A stretch of 64,000 bases of DNA from NCBI GenBank assembly GCA_002393965.1, contig DGSL01000013.1, positions 19,913 to 83,912 on the forward strand, read 5' to 3'. The position numbers and the translations under genes are program-made. This DNA comes from Bacteroidales bacterium UBA4363. Its GTDB lineage: Bacteria; Bacteroidota; Bacteroidia; Bacteroidales; Paludibacteraceae. This document shows positions 9,522 to 18,052 of the stretch, one piece after another. The stretch's first letter is position 1. Every line of letters begins with the position of its first letter. The notes under the pieces are model-generated. The model did not search any database. It saw only the letters and a list, made by a program, of their open reading frames with translations, and was not told the DNA's origin.

Positions 9522-10877
9522 TTACAAATCCTTCAGTAAAACACCTGTTTCCGTTTTCTCTATTTTCTGATGAATTGCTTGAAGTTGTTGCCATGCTTTT
9601 TTGAAATTGTCGCGTTGATGAGTATCGAAAGGTTCAACACCAAACTCATTGATACGCTGGAAGAAAAAACCAATGGAAATAAGATTCACATCCAAAGCAG
9701 GAGCATATCTTACAGGTCCAGATGAAACGTTTTTTTCTACGGAGTATATCAAGCCTATTTCGCTCAGTTTATTCAGACTCGTCTGAACAAGGCGAATCGG
9801 CATCGCATTGTCCCTTGCTATCGACTCGGCATCTGGCGGTGTCTGCCCCAAAGCAAAACGCTTAGTAATGAGAGTCATTATTCCCAAAAGAGCAAAATCA
9901 CGATAGCGACGACTGAGATTGCGAAGGTCTGTTTCTGACTTGTAATACTCTGCGTTCTGCGCTGCATAGGAAAGTTCTGCACCTAAAAGAATAATTACCC
10001 ACGATATTTGCAACCAAAGCAACAGAAGCGGAATTACGGCAAATCCTCCATATACTGCATTATAGGAAGTTAGAAACACCTGTCCCTTAATGTAAAAAAA
10101 CTGGAAAAGTTGAAAGAAAACACCTGTAAAAAGTCCTGCAAAAAGAGCTGGGAGAAAACGAACGCGTGTATTGGGTACAATAATAAAAAGAGCGGTAAAC
10201 ATTAACCAGTTTATGAGATATGGTAACAATTTCACCATACGAACAAGAACAGGACTTAGAGGTCCGAAAAACTCGTTGGAAAATGTTGAAGAAAGAAATA
10301 CGGAAAGTCCACCAGAGGCAACCATGAGAATCGGCAGAATAAGCATAAGTGAGAGATAAGAAGTAAACTGTGTCCATAAAGACCTTGTCTTACTTATGCG
10401 CCAGATATCGTCAACTACTGATTCGACATTACGGAAGCAGCTAATGACACTCCAAAGCAACATGATGATACCGACACCAACAAAGACCCCACCCTTAGCT
10501 CGTTCGAGATAATTGTCAACAAAATGCAAAATGTAATTGATGATACCTTCTTGGCTTGACATTGACTGCGTGAGATGATGAACAATTATCTCCTGCATTC
10601 CAAATCCACGTCCGATAGCTAATAAAAGGGCGACTACTGGTACTATAGCAAAAAGAGTGTAATAAGTCAGAGCCGAAGCTTTAACCATGAGCCTATCCTC
10701 AGAAAAATGTCTCACTGACAGCATAAGCGTCTGTAGTATACGTGTGAAGATTTTCCACGTCATTGTGTTCTTAGCTGGATTAAAACGCCAGATATCTTCC
10801 GTCAAGAACTTTACGATACGTCGGATAAAGTCAGACAATTGAGCAAATAAACCCTTTTTGTTCTTTTTGGTATTCAT
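9522..10877 (-). CDS. YihY/BrkB-family inner-membrane protein
   Basis: The first 300 or so of 451 residues hold about six hydrophobic segments with the family motif SALTYYTLFAIVP near residue 65, followed by a cytoplasmic C-terminal extension of about 130 residues that may include a winged-helix-like region (DAESIARDNAMPIRLVQTSL). The family was once annotated as ribonuclease BN in error; its function is still unclear, with proposed roles in envelope transport or virulence. A minus-strand TACTTTTG box at 10922-10915 gives a leader of about 30 nt. It is the first gene of a likely operon with tilS. Confidence 0.85.
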   Translation of the reverse strand: MNTKKNKKGLFAQLSDFIRRIVKFLTEDIWRFNPAKNTMTWKIFTRILQTLMLSVRHFSEDRLMVKASALTYYTLFAIVPVVALLLAIGRGFGMQEIIVHHLTQSMSSQEGIINYILHFVDNYLERAKGGVFVGVGIIMLLWSVISCFRNVESVVDDIWRISKTRSLWTQFTSYLSLMLILPILMVASGGLSVFLSSTFSNEFFGPLSPVLVRMVKLLPYLINWLMFTALFIIVPNTRVRFLPALFAGLFTGVFFQLFQFFYIKGQVFLTSYNAVYGGFAVIPLLLLWLQISWVIILLGAELSYAAQNAEYYKSETDLRNLSRRYRDFALLGIMTLITKRFALGQTPPDAESIARDNAMPIRLVQTSLNKLSEIGLIYSVEKNVSSGPVRYAPALDVNLISIGFFFQRINEFGVEPFDTHQRDNFKKAWQQLQAIHQKIEKTETGVLLKDL

Positions 10878-11011
10878 AGATCTGATTATGAGAATTCAGA
10901 ATATAAGTTTTTTTCAAAAGTACGAAGTAAAGAATCAAAAAAAAATCTACAGAATAATATATGTATCTCAAAATATCAGCAAAGTCGGGAGAGCATTCGG
11001 AAAAGAAAAAA

Positions 11012-11402
11012 ACGCAGTAGACCTATAAGCCGGGTTCTGTGAATGATAAATCATCCGTCTGTCATCCATCTGCCCGATCCTCAAAAGAGAAACAAGCCGG
11101 ATACTGTTTGAACAGCATCCTTCTGAGCTATCTACCCCCCGGCATCAGGCGAGCAACCCTATTAACGCCGGTATACATGATATTGCAACCCATAACGCAT
11201 ACGGTGATATCCGTTACCGAATATCCCGGTGGGCTCTTACCCCACCTTTTCACCCTTACCTGACATGAGTCAGGCGGTAATTTTCTGTTATGCTTGTCTG
11301 CCGTCACCGACAGCTTCCCGTTAGAAAGTATGGAGCTCTGTGTTGCCCGGACTTTCCTCTTTCCATGATTAACATAAAAAGCGACAGACCGGTCTACTGC
11401 GT
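11012..11402 (-). ncRNA. rnpB: RNase P RNA (class A)
   Basis: Read on the minus strand, the first and last 12 bases (ACGCAGTAGACC and GGTCTACTGCGT) pair perfectly as helix P1. The universally conserved GAGGAAAGTCCGGGC block follows near 11359-11345, and the 3' region contains ACAGAACCCGGCTTATAG. The length of about 391 nt is normal. RNase P RNA is the catalytic subunit that matures tRNA 5' ends. A TACCTTTG box at 11415-11408 places the transcription start at about 11401, matching the P1 boundary. A T-rich stretch follows the 3' end. Confidence 0.96.
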
Positions 11403-11407
11403 GAGTG

Positions 11408-11465
11408 CAAAGGTATTAAAAAAAAACATTTTTTTATGAAATTTAGATTTCATACACTATATTTG
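11408..11465. promoter_or_regulatory. Divergent promoter boxes for rnpB and rpoD
   Basis: TACCTTTG on the minus strand (11415-11408) serves rnpB. TATATTTG on the plus strand (11458-11465) serves the sigma factor gene, with an inferred start near 11471 and a leader of about 35 nt. Confidence 0.75.
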
Positions 11466-11505
11466 CAAGCTTATAACTTTTGAGGGTATATTTTAGTAAA
11501 CAAGA

Positions 11506-12366
11506 ATGAGACAACTCAAGATTACAAAATCCATCACAAACCGTGAGAGTGCTTCCTTAGACAAATATCTACAAGAAATTGGTCGGGAGGATCTGATTAC
11601 GGTGGAAGAAGAAGTAGAACTTGCACAGCGCATTAAGAAAGGAGACCGAAAGGCACTTGAAAAACTCACCCGAGCAAATTTGCGTTTTGTAGTTTCTGTT
11701 GCGAAGCAGTATCAGAATCAGGGGTTATCATTGCCAGACCTTATCAACGAAGGAAATCTAGGATTGATCAAAGCTGCTGAGAAATTTGATGAGACCCGCG
11801 GTTTCAAGTTCATTTCATATGCGGTATGGTGGATTCGTCAATCTATTCTTCAGGCATTGGCAGAACAATCGCGTATTGTTCGACTTCCATTGAACCAGGT
11901 TGGTTCTCTGAACAAAATTAATAAAGCTTTTTCGAAATTTGAGCAAGCAAATGAACGTCGTCCATCTCCAGAGGAGTTAGCAAAAGAATTGGACATTGAC
12001 GAGAGCAAAATTGCTGACACGCTTCGTGTATCGGGTCGTCATATCTCTGTAGATGCACCGTTTGTTGAAGGAGAGGACAACTCTCTGATTGACGTATTAG
12101 TGAACGAAGACTCTCCGAATGCTGATAAGACACTGATTGATGAATCATTGTCTAAAGAAATAGAACGTTCTTTGGCTACACTGACAGAACGTGAAAGCGA
12201 AATCATCAAAATGTTTTTCGGTATCGGATATCAAGAGATGACATTGGAAGAGATTGGAGATAAATTCGGATTGACACGAGAACGAGTTCGCCAGATTAAG
12301 GAAAAAGCAATCCGTCGTCTACGCAACAACTCAAAAAGCAAGTTATTAAAAAGTTATTTGGGATAA
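11506..12366 (+). CDS. rpoD: Primary sigma factor (RpoD/SigA, Bacteroidota type)
   Basis: This is the housekeeping sigma subunit of RNA polymerase. At 286 aa it lacks region 1.1, as is usual in Bacteroidota. Region 1.2 ([12 protein letters not shown]) is followed by region 2 ([57 protein letters not shown]), region 3, and region 4 with the helix-turn-helix [20 protein letters not shown]. This phylum's primary sigma recognises TTG at -33 and TAnnTTTG at -7, matching the boxes found across the window. A strong terminator follows 20 nt after the stop. Confidence 0.97.
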   Translation: MRQLKITKSITNRESASLDKYLQEIGREDLITVEEEVELAQRIKKGDRKALEKLTRANLRFVVSVAKQYQNQGLSLPDLINEGNLGLIKAAEKFDETRGFKFISYAVWWIRQSILQALAEQSRIVRLPLNQVGSLNKINKAFSKFEQANERRPSPEELAKELDIDESKIADTLRVSGRHISVDAPFVEGEDNSLIDVLVNEDSPNADKTLIDESLSKEIERSLATLTERESEIIKMFFGIGYQEMTLEEIGDKFGLTRERVRQIKEKAIRRLRNNSKSKLLKSYLG

Positions 12367-12385
12367 TTTCACACAAAAAGATGCA

Positions 12386-12417
12386 GAAAAAAGACATGAT
12401 TTCTCATGTCTTTTTTC
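12386..12417 (+). terminator. Terminator after rpoD
   Basis: AAAAAAGACATGA and TCATGTCTTTTTT form a perfect stem around a 4-nt loop, and the 3' arm continues into TTTTTTCTTTTT. Confidence 0.9.
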
Positions 12418-12535
12418 TTTTTAGATAACCTATTTGGATGAAGCAAATAAATTTGAACGTTTTCTTCTATTCCTTCGCATTCAAAATGAATGATTTTAGA
12501 ATAAACTAGAGATTTTTTTCTCCTTCGGAGATGTT

Positions 12536-13396
12536 TTATTTAAAATAAGAAGTTATCAGGCTTTTGTATTCCTCTGTTTTCATGTAGCGGACGAGAAATG
12601 AATCAATATGATGCAACAATAGCGTATCGGAAGGGCGTAATGCCCAAGCTTGTAGCTGGTTGAAAGATATGGCTGTATGAATGTCAAGTTGTGGCATTTG
12701 GGATAAATTCTTGCGAGCAATCTCCTCGTCGCAAACGATGTAGTCAATATCGCCATGTGCCACCATGAACATGAGTTGCTCTGTCTCGTAGTGCGGAAGT
12801 TGTCGAATAATGATGGTATCTGCTATTTCCTTCGATAGATTACGCAAGCGCATAATATTGGGCGAACCCTCTGGAACATACACCACCTTTCCTGCTAACT
12901 GCAACTGATTTCGGATGGGTTTCTTCCCATTGTTAGCCTCTTCTGTTCGTTGAACAAGAACTTGCCGAAAATGAAGAATAGGAATAGTGAATGACACTTT
13001 CTCTTTTGTTTCTATTGTCACTGGAAGAGAACGAGCAATCAGATCCACTTTCCCTTCAGCCAATGCATCGAGTGATTTTTGAAGGCTATTCTCTACTATC
13101 CATTCCGCGATCCATCCATTCTCTCTACAAAGACGTTCAACCAATTCGTATTGAAATCCCATAACCGTATCAGACGTCAGGAAATAATCAATGGAATTAT
13201 AATCAGTCACAACTCGCAAGACGGGGGCATTCCATCGTTGTGAATCGTTCTGTTGGTAAAAAAAAAGAAAGATACCTACAATCAGAGATACAACAACACA
13301 TACAGAAAGCGTACGAATCGTATTTCTGCGAATAAAAGACGTGGACAAAGGAGATTCATCTGCCTTCTTTGTCCGTTGTATTTTCTTACACGACAT
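12536..13396 (-). CDS. Membrane-anchored family 3 solute-binding domain protein
   Basis: An N-terminal basic stretch and one hydrophobic anchor (TLSVCVVVSLIVGIFLFFYQ, near residue 35) precede a periplasmic binding-protein fold: LRVVTDYNSIDYF, GFQYELVERLCRENGW, SLDALAEGKVDLIARSLPVT. This matches the N-terminal half of the lytic transglycosylase MltF, but the protein ends at 286 aa without the transglycosylase domain. It could be an amino-acid or peptide sensor or binding protein. ATG 13396 is preferred over 13450: it follows the porin stop by 7 nt and has AAAGG just upstream, whereas 13450 would overlap the porin gene. No permease or ATPase genes are nearby. Confidence 0.7.
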   Translation of the reverse strand: MSCKKIQRTKKADESPLSTSFIRRNTIRTLSVCVVVSLIVGIFLFFYQQNDSQRWNAPVLRVVTDYNSIDYFLTSDTVMGFQYELVERLCRENGWIAEWIVENSLQKSLDALAEGKVDLIARSLPVTIETKEKVSFTIPILHFRQVLVQRTEEANNGKKPIRNQLQLAGKVVYVPEGSPNIMRLRNLSKEIADTIIIRQLPHYETEQLMFMVAHGDIDYIVCDEEIARKNLSQMPQLDIHTAISFNQLQAWALRPSDTLLLHHIDSFLVRYMKTEEYKSLITSYFK

Positions 13397-13403
13397 AGCA
13401 CCT

Positions 13404-15305
13404 TTAATCAAAGAAATGCCACGTGAGACCCATTTGGAAACGGCTGTCATAAAGAGGATAATCTGGCATAGAGAAATATTCGTGACTTCCGAACCGCTGA
13501 TTCAGATGATAGTAGCGGAAGAAGAACCTTGCCGTATAGAGTTTAAACGAAGCATATGCACTCAAGAGAGGATAATTCCCAACCTTTTCCTGTTGTTGCG
13601 GACAGAAAGCCATTATTGCCGGAACATATGCAGGAGCATAATATTTAGAGAACCAGTCGCAATCAACGCCTATACGAGTTTGTAAAACGCGGAATAGGTT
13701 GAAAGAAGCATACACATTTGCTTTCCAAACGAATTTCGGCAGAGAGACGACAGACTCCATAGATGAATTCTGAAAAACAATAGAGTTATCCAGATGCAAG
13801 AACCAAGCTCGAAGAGCAATATCACCACGCATGGATATTATCTGAAAGTCAGAAGAGACCTGTCGCATACCCTCAGAAAGATCATAATAAACCCAATTGG
13901 AAACAGTCTCCATCCCACCCCATAGTCGGAGATGAATCCAAGGATGAATCCATGAGGCCATTCCAGTCAAACGGGAACGGAAAACGCGCGAGGGAGAAGA
14001 AAGATCCCATCGGAAATGATTAGAGAAATAGTGCTGTTCGAATCGCTGTGGATGTCGTCCAGAAGACAAAGCATTCAACTGAATTGAAACGGAATCCGTT
14101 GCAAAATGTAATGCAGAAGACAAACGTCCTTGCAAAAGCCAGTCACCGACATATGGACCAGCCATCCATAGTCTTCCATCGGTATGGAAATTAAGCGCAG
14201 AACCCGTGAAACGAGATGCAGAGGCACCGATTATGACATGATGATCCGTACATCGTTCGACAGCATAATCATTACCGCAATAGTTTTGTTCGTATTGATG
14301 TTCTGCATAAGCAGTAAGAGAAAAAGGTATCCAATCCGAAAATCCTTCATTCATCTCCAGTCCGACGGTATTAGTAAGGAAAGTCGTTCGGAGTGAATCC
14401 CGAGTTGAGATGTCAGAATAAAAGTTATCTGCATAGAACCCATCTTCGATGGATGATTCACGGTATCTATGCTGTGTCTGCATGAATTTTGCCAGATGAA
14501 AAAGAGACAGAAGCGGTCTAAAGTCAACATGTATTGAATCCTCTTTTCGCTGAACACCAATAAAATGATATCGGTGGGAATAGTAAGCCCAATGCGTTGT
14601 CAAACGATTCTGAGCCTCATTATTTAGGCGAATGGGTACTGTAACAGGATTGCTCACCCGCATATCGGCATTCCGAATATAGTCAGAAGACTGAATACCT
14701 CCGTTCTCTTCATTTTCGAATCTCTGATACATAAAAGCCCCATCGGCATCGTAGCGATTCCCATCATACGACAAAAAACCGCCTGCCTTCACCTGTTTTG
14801 TTGCCTGATTACTATACATGCCCATCGCTCGCATATACTCCATCAGTCCTCCTATATTCAGTTTGGAATTCACATTCACTGTGAACAATGCGGAAAAATC
14901 ATCCTCTTTGGTCTGCGATCCTCCGAATGTATGGTAATCCAAAACGGCAAAAGGGGTGCGCGTATTATAAAACAGAAACTCCGCCGGACTGAGGAAATAG
15001 GCATCATAGGCGCGAGAAAATAACATTGGTTGATCTTCACTTCGGTCAAACCATATGGCAGACTGCAGAGGAGATCCCCAAGTTCCATTCCAGGAATTCA
15101 GAATACTATAACGACTCATAGGAGTCGAGAAAGCATACGAAGCAGATACCGTATCCATAGAATATTGTTGACGTTGCCCCGTGTATTCGGATACAGTCCA
15201 AGTACGCAGAGCAACGTCAGAAGCTTTTCTGAAAGAAGAACCGCTAACAGAAGAGCCAATAAAAAAAGGATTGAATAGAACCGCTAACAGAAACAATCGA
15301 CACAT
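13404..15305 (-). CDS. Putative outer-membrane porin
   Basis: A signal peptide (MCRLFLLAVLFNPFFIG) leads into about 600 residues of alternating hydrophobic/polar strands with many aromatic ends, finishing SRFQMGLTWHFFD; a terminal Phe is typical of beta-barrel outer-membrane proteins. The early region (PLQSAIWFDRSEDQPMLF, FLFYNTRTPF) resembles the putative porin family of Bacteroides and Prevotella. Substrate unknown. I chose ATG 15305 because a minus-strand TATCTTTG box at 15337-15330 puts the start near 15323, excluding the longer frame to 15374. The solute-binding gene follows 7 nt later, so the pair may act together. Confidence 0.8.
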   Translation of the reverse strand: MCRLFLLAVLFNPFFIGSSVSGSSFRKASDVALRTWTVSEYTGQRQQYSMDTVSASYAFSTPMSRYSILNSWNGTWGSPLQSAIWFDRSEDQPMLFSRAYDAYFLSPAEFLFYNTRTPFAVLDYHTFGGSQTKEDDFSALFTVNVNSKLNIGGLMEYMRAMGMYSNQATKQVKAGGFLSYDGNRYDADGAFMYQRFENEENGGIQSSDYIRNADMRVSNPVTVPIRLNNEAQNRLTTHWAYYSHRYHFIGVQRKEDSIHVDFRPLLSLFHLAKFMQTQHRYRESSIEDGFYADNFYSDISTRDSLRTTFLTNTVGLEMNEGFSDWIPFSLTAYAEHQYEQNYCGNDYAVERCTDHHVIIGASASRFTGSALNFHTDGRLWMAGPYVGDWLLQGRLSSALHFATDSVSIQLNALSSGRHPQRFEQHYFSNHFRWDLSSPSRVFRSRLTGMASWIHPWIHLRLWGGMETVSNWVYYDLSEGMRQVSSDFQIISMRGDIALRAWFLHLDNSIVFQNSSMESVVSLPKFVWKANVYASFNLFRVLQTRIGVDCDWFSKYYAPAYVPAIMAFCPQQQEKVGNYPLLSAYASFKLYTARFFFRYYHLNQRFGSHEYFSMPDYPLYDSRFQMGLTWHFFD

Positions 15306-15329
15306 AAGAGCGCAGTTTCTAAAACCACA

Positions 15330-15337
15330 CAAAGATA
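15330..15337 (-). promoter_or_regulatory. Promoter box of the porin gene
   Basis: TATCTTTG on the minus strand, about 25 nt before ATG 15305. It decides the start codon, because upstream in-frame starts would lie outside the transcript. Confidence 0.65.
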
Positions 15338-15386
15338 ATGTTTTTAGAAAATTTGTCCATAAAGGTGTATTCATGTCCTTGCTCTC

Positions 15387-16637
15387 CTATACTATTTTAT
15401 CCTTCTTCGACCAATAGTAGAGATGGCATGCTCTTTCTGGAGCGAACAACTGATTTGCAACCCGACGGATATCATCCTGCGTCACTTTGCAGTAGACATC
15501 AACAGCTTGGTTCATATAATCTGCACCCAATCCAGATAACTCATAATAGCAGAGCTGAGATGCCACCTCCTTATAATCCATCAGCTCATACTCATTTACA
15601 ACTTGCTGAATATTTCGCACTTTTATCAAATCTTCTTCATCCACTTCCTCTTCTACCAGCTGTTGTATCTGTTCGTCGATTATACTTTCACATTCAGGCA
15701 TTCCATCCTTATCCATTGGGGAGAATAAAAATGTAAAGTTTCCATCTTCAATTGTTGACGACACATATGCGTCTCCCTTTCTAACCTTTCCGGTCTGGAC
15801 ATATTTGTTTTTGATTCTGGAAGACATACCATTTGCCAAGAGATCCGAGATAACATCACACACCACCCAATCTACTTCCGAACGACGTGGCATACGATAC
15901 GAACGAGTCAAAACAGAGGCAGGCACATCACGAAGGACTTCCATAGTACGTTTTTGAGTCTGTTCTGGCTCCTTTGGGAGATTCCGTTGCGGAATATCTT
16001 TCGGTTCAATATCACCAAACCATTTCTGAACCAATCGGACTATTTCCTGAAATGGGATTGCCCCAACTACCGCAAGAACTGCATTATTAGGTGCATAAAA
16101 CCTTTGATAGAACTCGAACAATTCCTCTCTCGATGCATTGGCAATATGTTCAATAGACAATCCAATCGTCGGCCATCGGTAGGGATGTTCCTTGTAGAGG
16201 AGGCCACGTTTGAGTCCGTTCATATCACCATAGGGCTGTGTAAATTGTCGTAAACGAAACTCTTCCATGACTACTTTCTGCTGCACATCAAAAACATCTT
16301 GTGTCAAGGAAAGAGCCTTCATTCTATCGCTTTCAAGCCATAAGGCTGTTTCAATATTCACAACTGGCAACACCTCATAGAAATTAGTCATATCGCTATT
16401 TGTCCATGCATTATTGTATCCTCCCGTAGGCTGAAGAGCAAGGTCAAACTCTGGTACGTGTTCTGAACCTCCAAACATCAGGTGTTCCATCAAATGGGCA
16501 TATCCAGTATGGTCGGGATGCTCGTCCTTCGCTCCAACATTATATGCCAAGTTTACACAAACCATTGGTGTATGAGGATTTTCATTATGCAGAAGAAGCA
16601 TCCCATTTGAAAATCTGTGACGATGAATTTCTATCAT
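15387..16637 (-). CDS. M16 family zinc peptidase (processing-peptidase-like)
   Basis: The inverted zinc motif HLMEH is at residues 48-52 (YAHLMEHLMFGGSEH) and a conserved acidic helix lies about 75 residues later (QQKVVMEEFRLRQ). The second, inactive M16 half (PASVLTRSYRMPRR onward) completes 416 aa, the usual length of short bacterial M16B enzymes. There is no signal peptide, so the protein is probably cytoplasmic. It may degrade peptides; the substrate is unknown. A minus-strand TACCTTTG at 16709-16702 is its likely promoter, with a leader near 60 nt. Confidence 0.9.
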   Translation of the reverse strand: MIEIHRHRFSNGMLLLHNENPHTPMVCVNLAYNVGAKDEHPDHTGYAHLMEHLMFGGSEHVPEFDLALQPTGGYNNAWTNSDMTNFYEVLPVVNIETALWLESDRMKALSLTQDVFDVQQKVVMEEFRLRQFTQPYGDMNGLKRGLLYKEHPYRWPTIGLSIEHIANASREELFEFYQRFYAPNNAVLAVVGAIPFQEIVRLVQKWFGDIEPKDIPQRNLPKEPEQTQKRTMEVLRDVPASVLTRSYRMPRRSEVDWVVCDVISDLLANGMSSRIKNKYVQTGKVRKGDAYVSSTIEDGNFTFLFSPMDKDGMPECESIIDEQIQQLVEEEVDEEDLIKVRNIQQVVNEYELMDYKEVASQLCYYELSGLGADYMNQAVDVYCKVTQDDIRRVANQLFAPERACHLYYWSKKDKIV

Positions 16638-16701
16638 CTTTTTTATTATTATGGATTTTCAATCAGACTCTTTTCAACGATATCTCTATCGTATTGAGTG
16701 A

Positions 16702-16796
16702 CAAAGGTACGAAAAGAGAACGAACTATGCTGGGCTTAGAAAAAGTCTGTAGGAGACGCTGACAAATGACTTTTCTCGATTTATTATGTATCTTTG
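16702..16796. promoter_or_regulatory. Divergent promoter boxes for the M16 peptidase and the flavodiiron gene
   Basis: TACCTTTG on the minus strand (16709-16702) faces the peptidase. TATCTTTG on the plus strand (16789-16796) faces the flavodiiron gene, giving a leader of about 26 nt. Confidence 0.65.
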
Positions 16797-16828
16797 TTCA
16801 TAATTCATTAGGCAAATAATAACAAAAA

Positions 16829-17989
16829 ATGAAAAACGACATCATTTATATCGGAGCTTCCGATTCCAGTTCCTTCCTGTTTGAAAATCAATATCCAGTA
16901 CCAAATGGAATGGCCTATAACTCCTACTTGATTCCAGATGATAAAATCGCTGTAATTGATACAGTTGACCAACGGGTAAGTAAAATTTGGCAGAAAAAAC
17001 TAGATCAACAATTAAATGGAAAGAAACCTTCATATTTAGTCATCCAACATCTTGAGCCAGACCATTCTGCCAACATTGAATGGTTCGTCAACAAATATCC
17101 TGAAACGACACTGGTTTGTTCTATCAAAGCAGCTAGTATGCTTCAACAGTTTTACCCATCCGTCACATCAAATATTCAAGGTGTTAAAGAAGGAGACACT
17201 CTGAATCTCGGCAAGCACACGCTGACATTCTACATGGCACCTATGGTACATTGGCCAGAAGTAATGGTCTGCTACGAATCTACTACAAAATCTCTTTTCT
17301 CTGCAGATGCTTTCGGTGAATTTGGTGCTGTTACTGACGAAGGATTTGATGATGACGATTGGACACCAGGAGCTCGTCGTTACTACTATAACATTTGTGG
17401 AAAATATGGCAATCCTGTCCAGACTCTATTGAAAAAAGCCTCTTCCTTGGATATTGAAACCATCTTTCCTCTTCACGGCCCCATTCACAAAGACGATGTT
17501 GCTTTGTGTATCGAAAAATATTTAAAATGGAGCTCCTACACTCCTGAAAATGAATCTATTTTCATTGCATATGCCTCCATACACGGAAATACAGAAACTG
17601 TTGTCCGACACTTTTCTGAAATGTTTAAAACAAAAGGGTTAAAAGTTGATTTAATGGACTTGTCCCATACAGACGTTTCCTATGCAGTTGCCGAAGCCTT
17701 TGACCATCAAATTTCCATTCTTGCCTCCTCTTCCTATGATGCCGGACTATTCCCTCCGATGGAGAACCTCCTGCATCATCTTCAGTCAAAAGCGTTTAAC
17801 AACAGGACCATTGGATTGATTGAAAATGGATCTTGGGCACCCAGCGCAGGACGCGTTATGAAGGAGGAACTCGGAAAAATGAAGAACATAACAATTCTAG
17901 AACCAATGGTTACTATCAAGTCAACGCTCAACGATACTAGTGAAAAACAGCTGAACGAATTGTTCTACGCAATTTGTAACTCATTGTAA
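16829..17989 (+). CDS. fprA: Flavodiiron protein (A-type flavoprotein, O2/NO reductase)
   Basis: The N-terminal metallo-beta-lactamase-like domain carries the diiron ligands HLEPDH (His74, Glu76, Asp78, His79), MVHWPE, SADAFGEFG and LHGPIH. A flavodoxin domain starts near residue 250 (FIAYASIHGNTETVV). At 386 aa it has no rubredoxin extension. Such enzymes reduce O2 to water, or NO to N2O, in the cytoplasm of anaerobes and protect against oxidative or nitrosative stress. It appears monocistronic, with its own promoter box and a shared terminator at 18010. Confidence 0.95.
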   Translation: MKNDIIYIGASDSSSFLFENQYPVPNGMAYNSYLIPDDKIAVIDTVDQRVSKIWQKKLDQQLNGKKPSYLVIQHLEPDHSANIEWFVNKYPETTLVCSIKAASMLQQFYPSVTSNIQGVKEGDTLNLGKHTLTFYMAPMVHWPEVMVCYESTTKSLFSADAFGEFGAVTDEGFDDDDWTPGARRYYYNICGKYGNPVQTLLKKASSLDIETIFPLHGPIHKDDVALCIEKYLKWSSYTPENESIFIAYASIHGNTETVVRHFSEMFKTKGLKVDLMDLSHTDVSYAVAEAFDHQISILASSSYDAGLFPPMENLLHHLQSKAFNNRTIGLIENGSWAPSAGRVMKEELGKMKNITILEPMVTIKSTLNDTSEKQLNELFYAICNSL

Positions 17990-18009
17990 TCCAAATATAA
18001 GTTTTCTCT

Positions 18010-18052
18010 AAAAATCAGACTGGACACAATTATTGTGTCCAGTCTGATTTTT
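18010..18052. terminator. Bidirectional terminator between fprA and topB
   Basis: A perfect 20-bp inverted repeat (AAAATCAGACTGGACACAAT and its complement) flanked by A and T runs separates the convergent genes. The topB stop codon lies at its edge. Confidence 0.85.

Noticed and set aside
11039..11263. A 74-codon plus-strand frame at 11.04 kb
   Set aside because: It lies inside RNase P RNA on the opposite strand.
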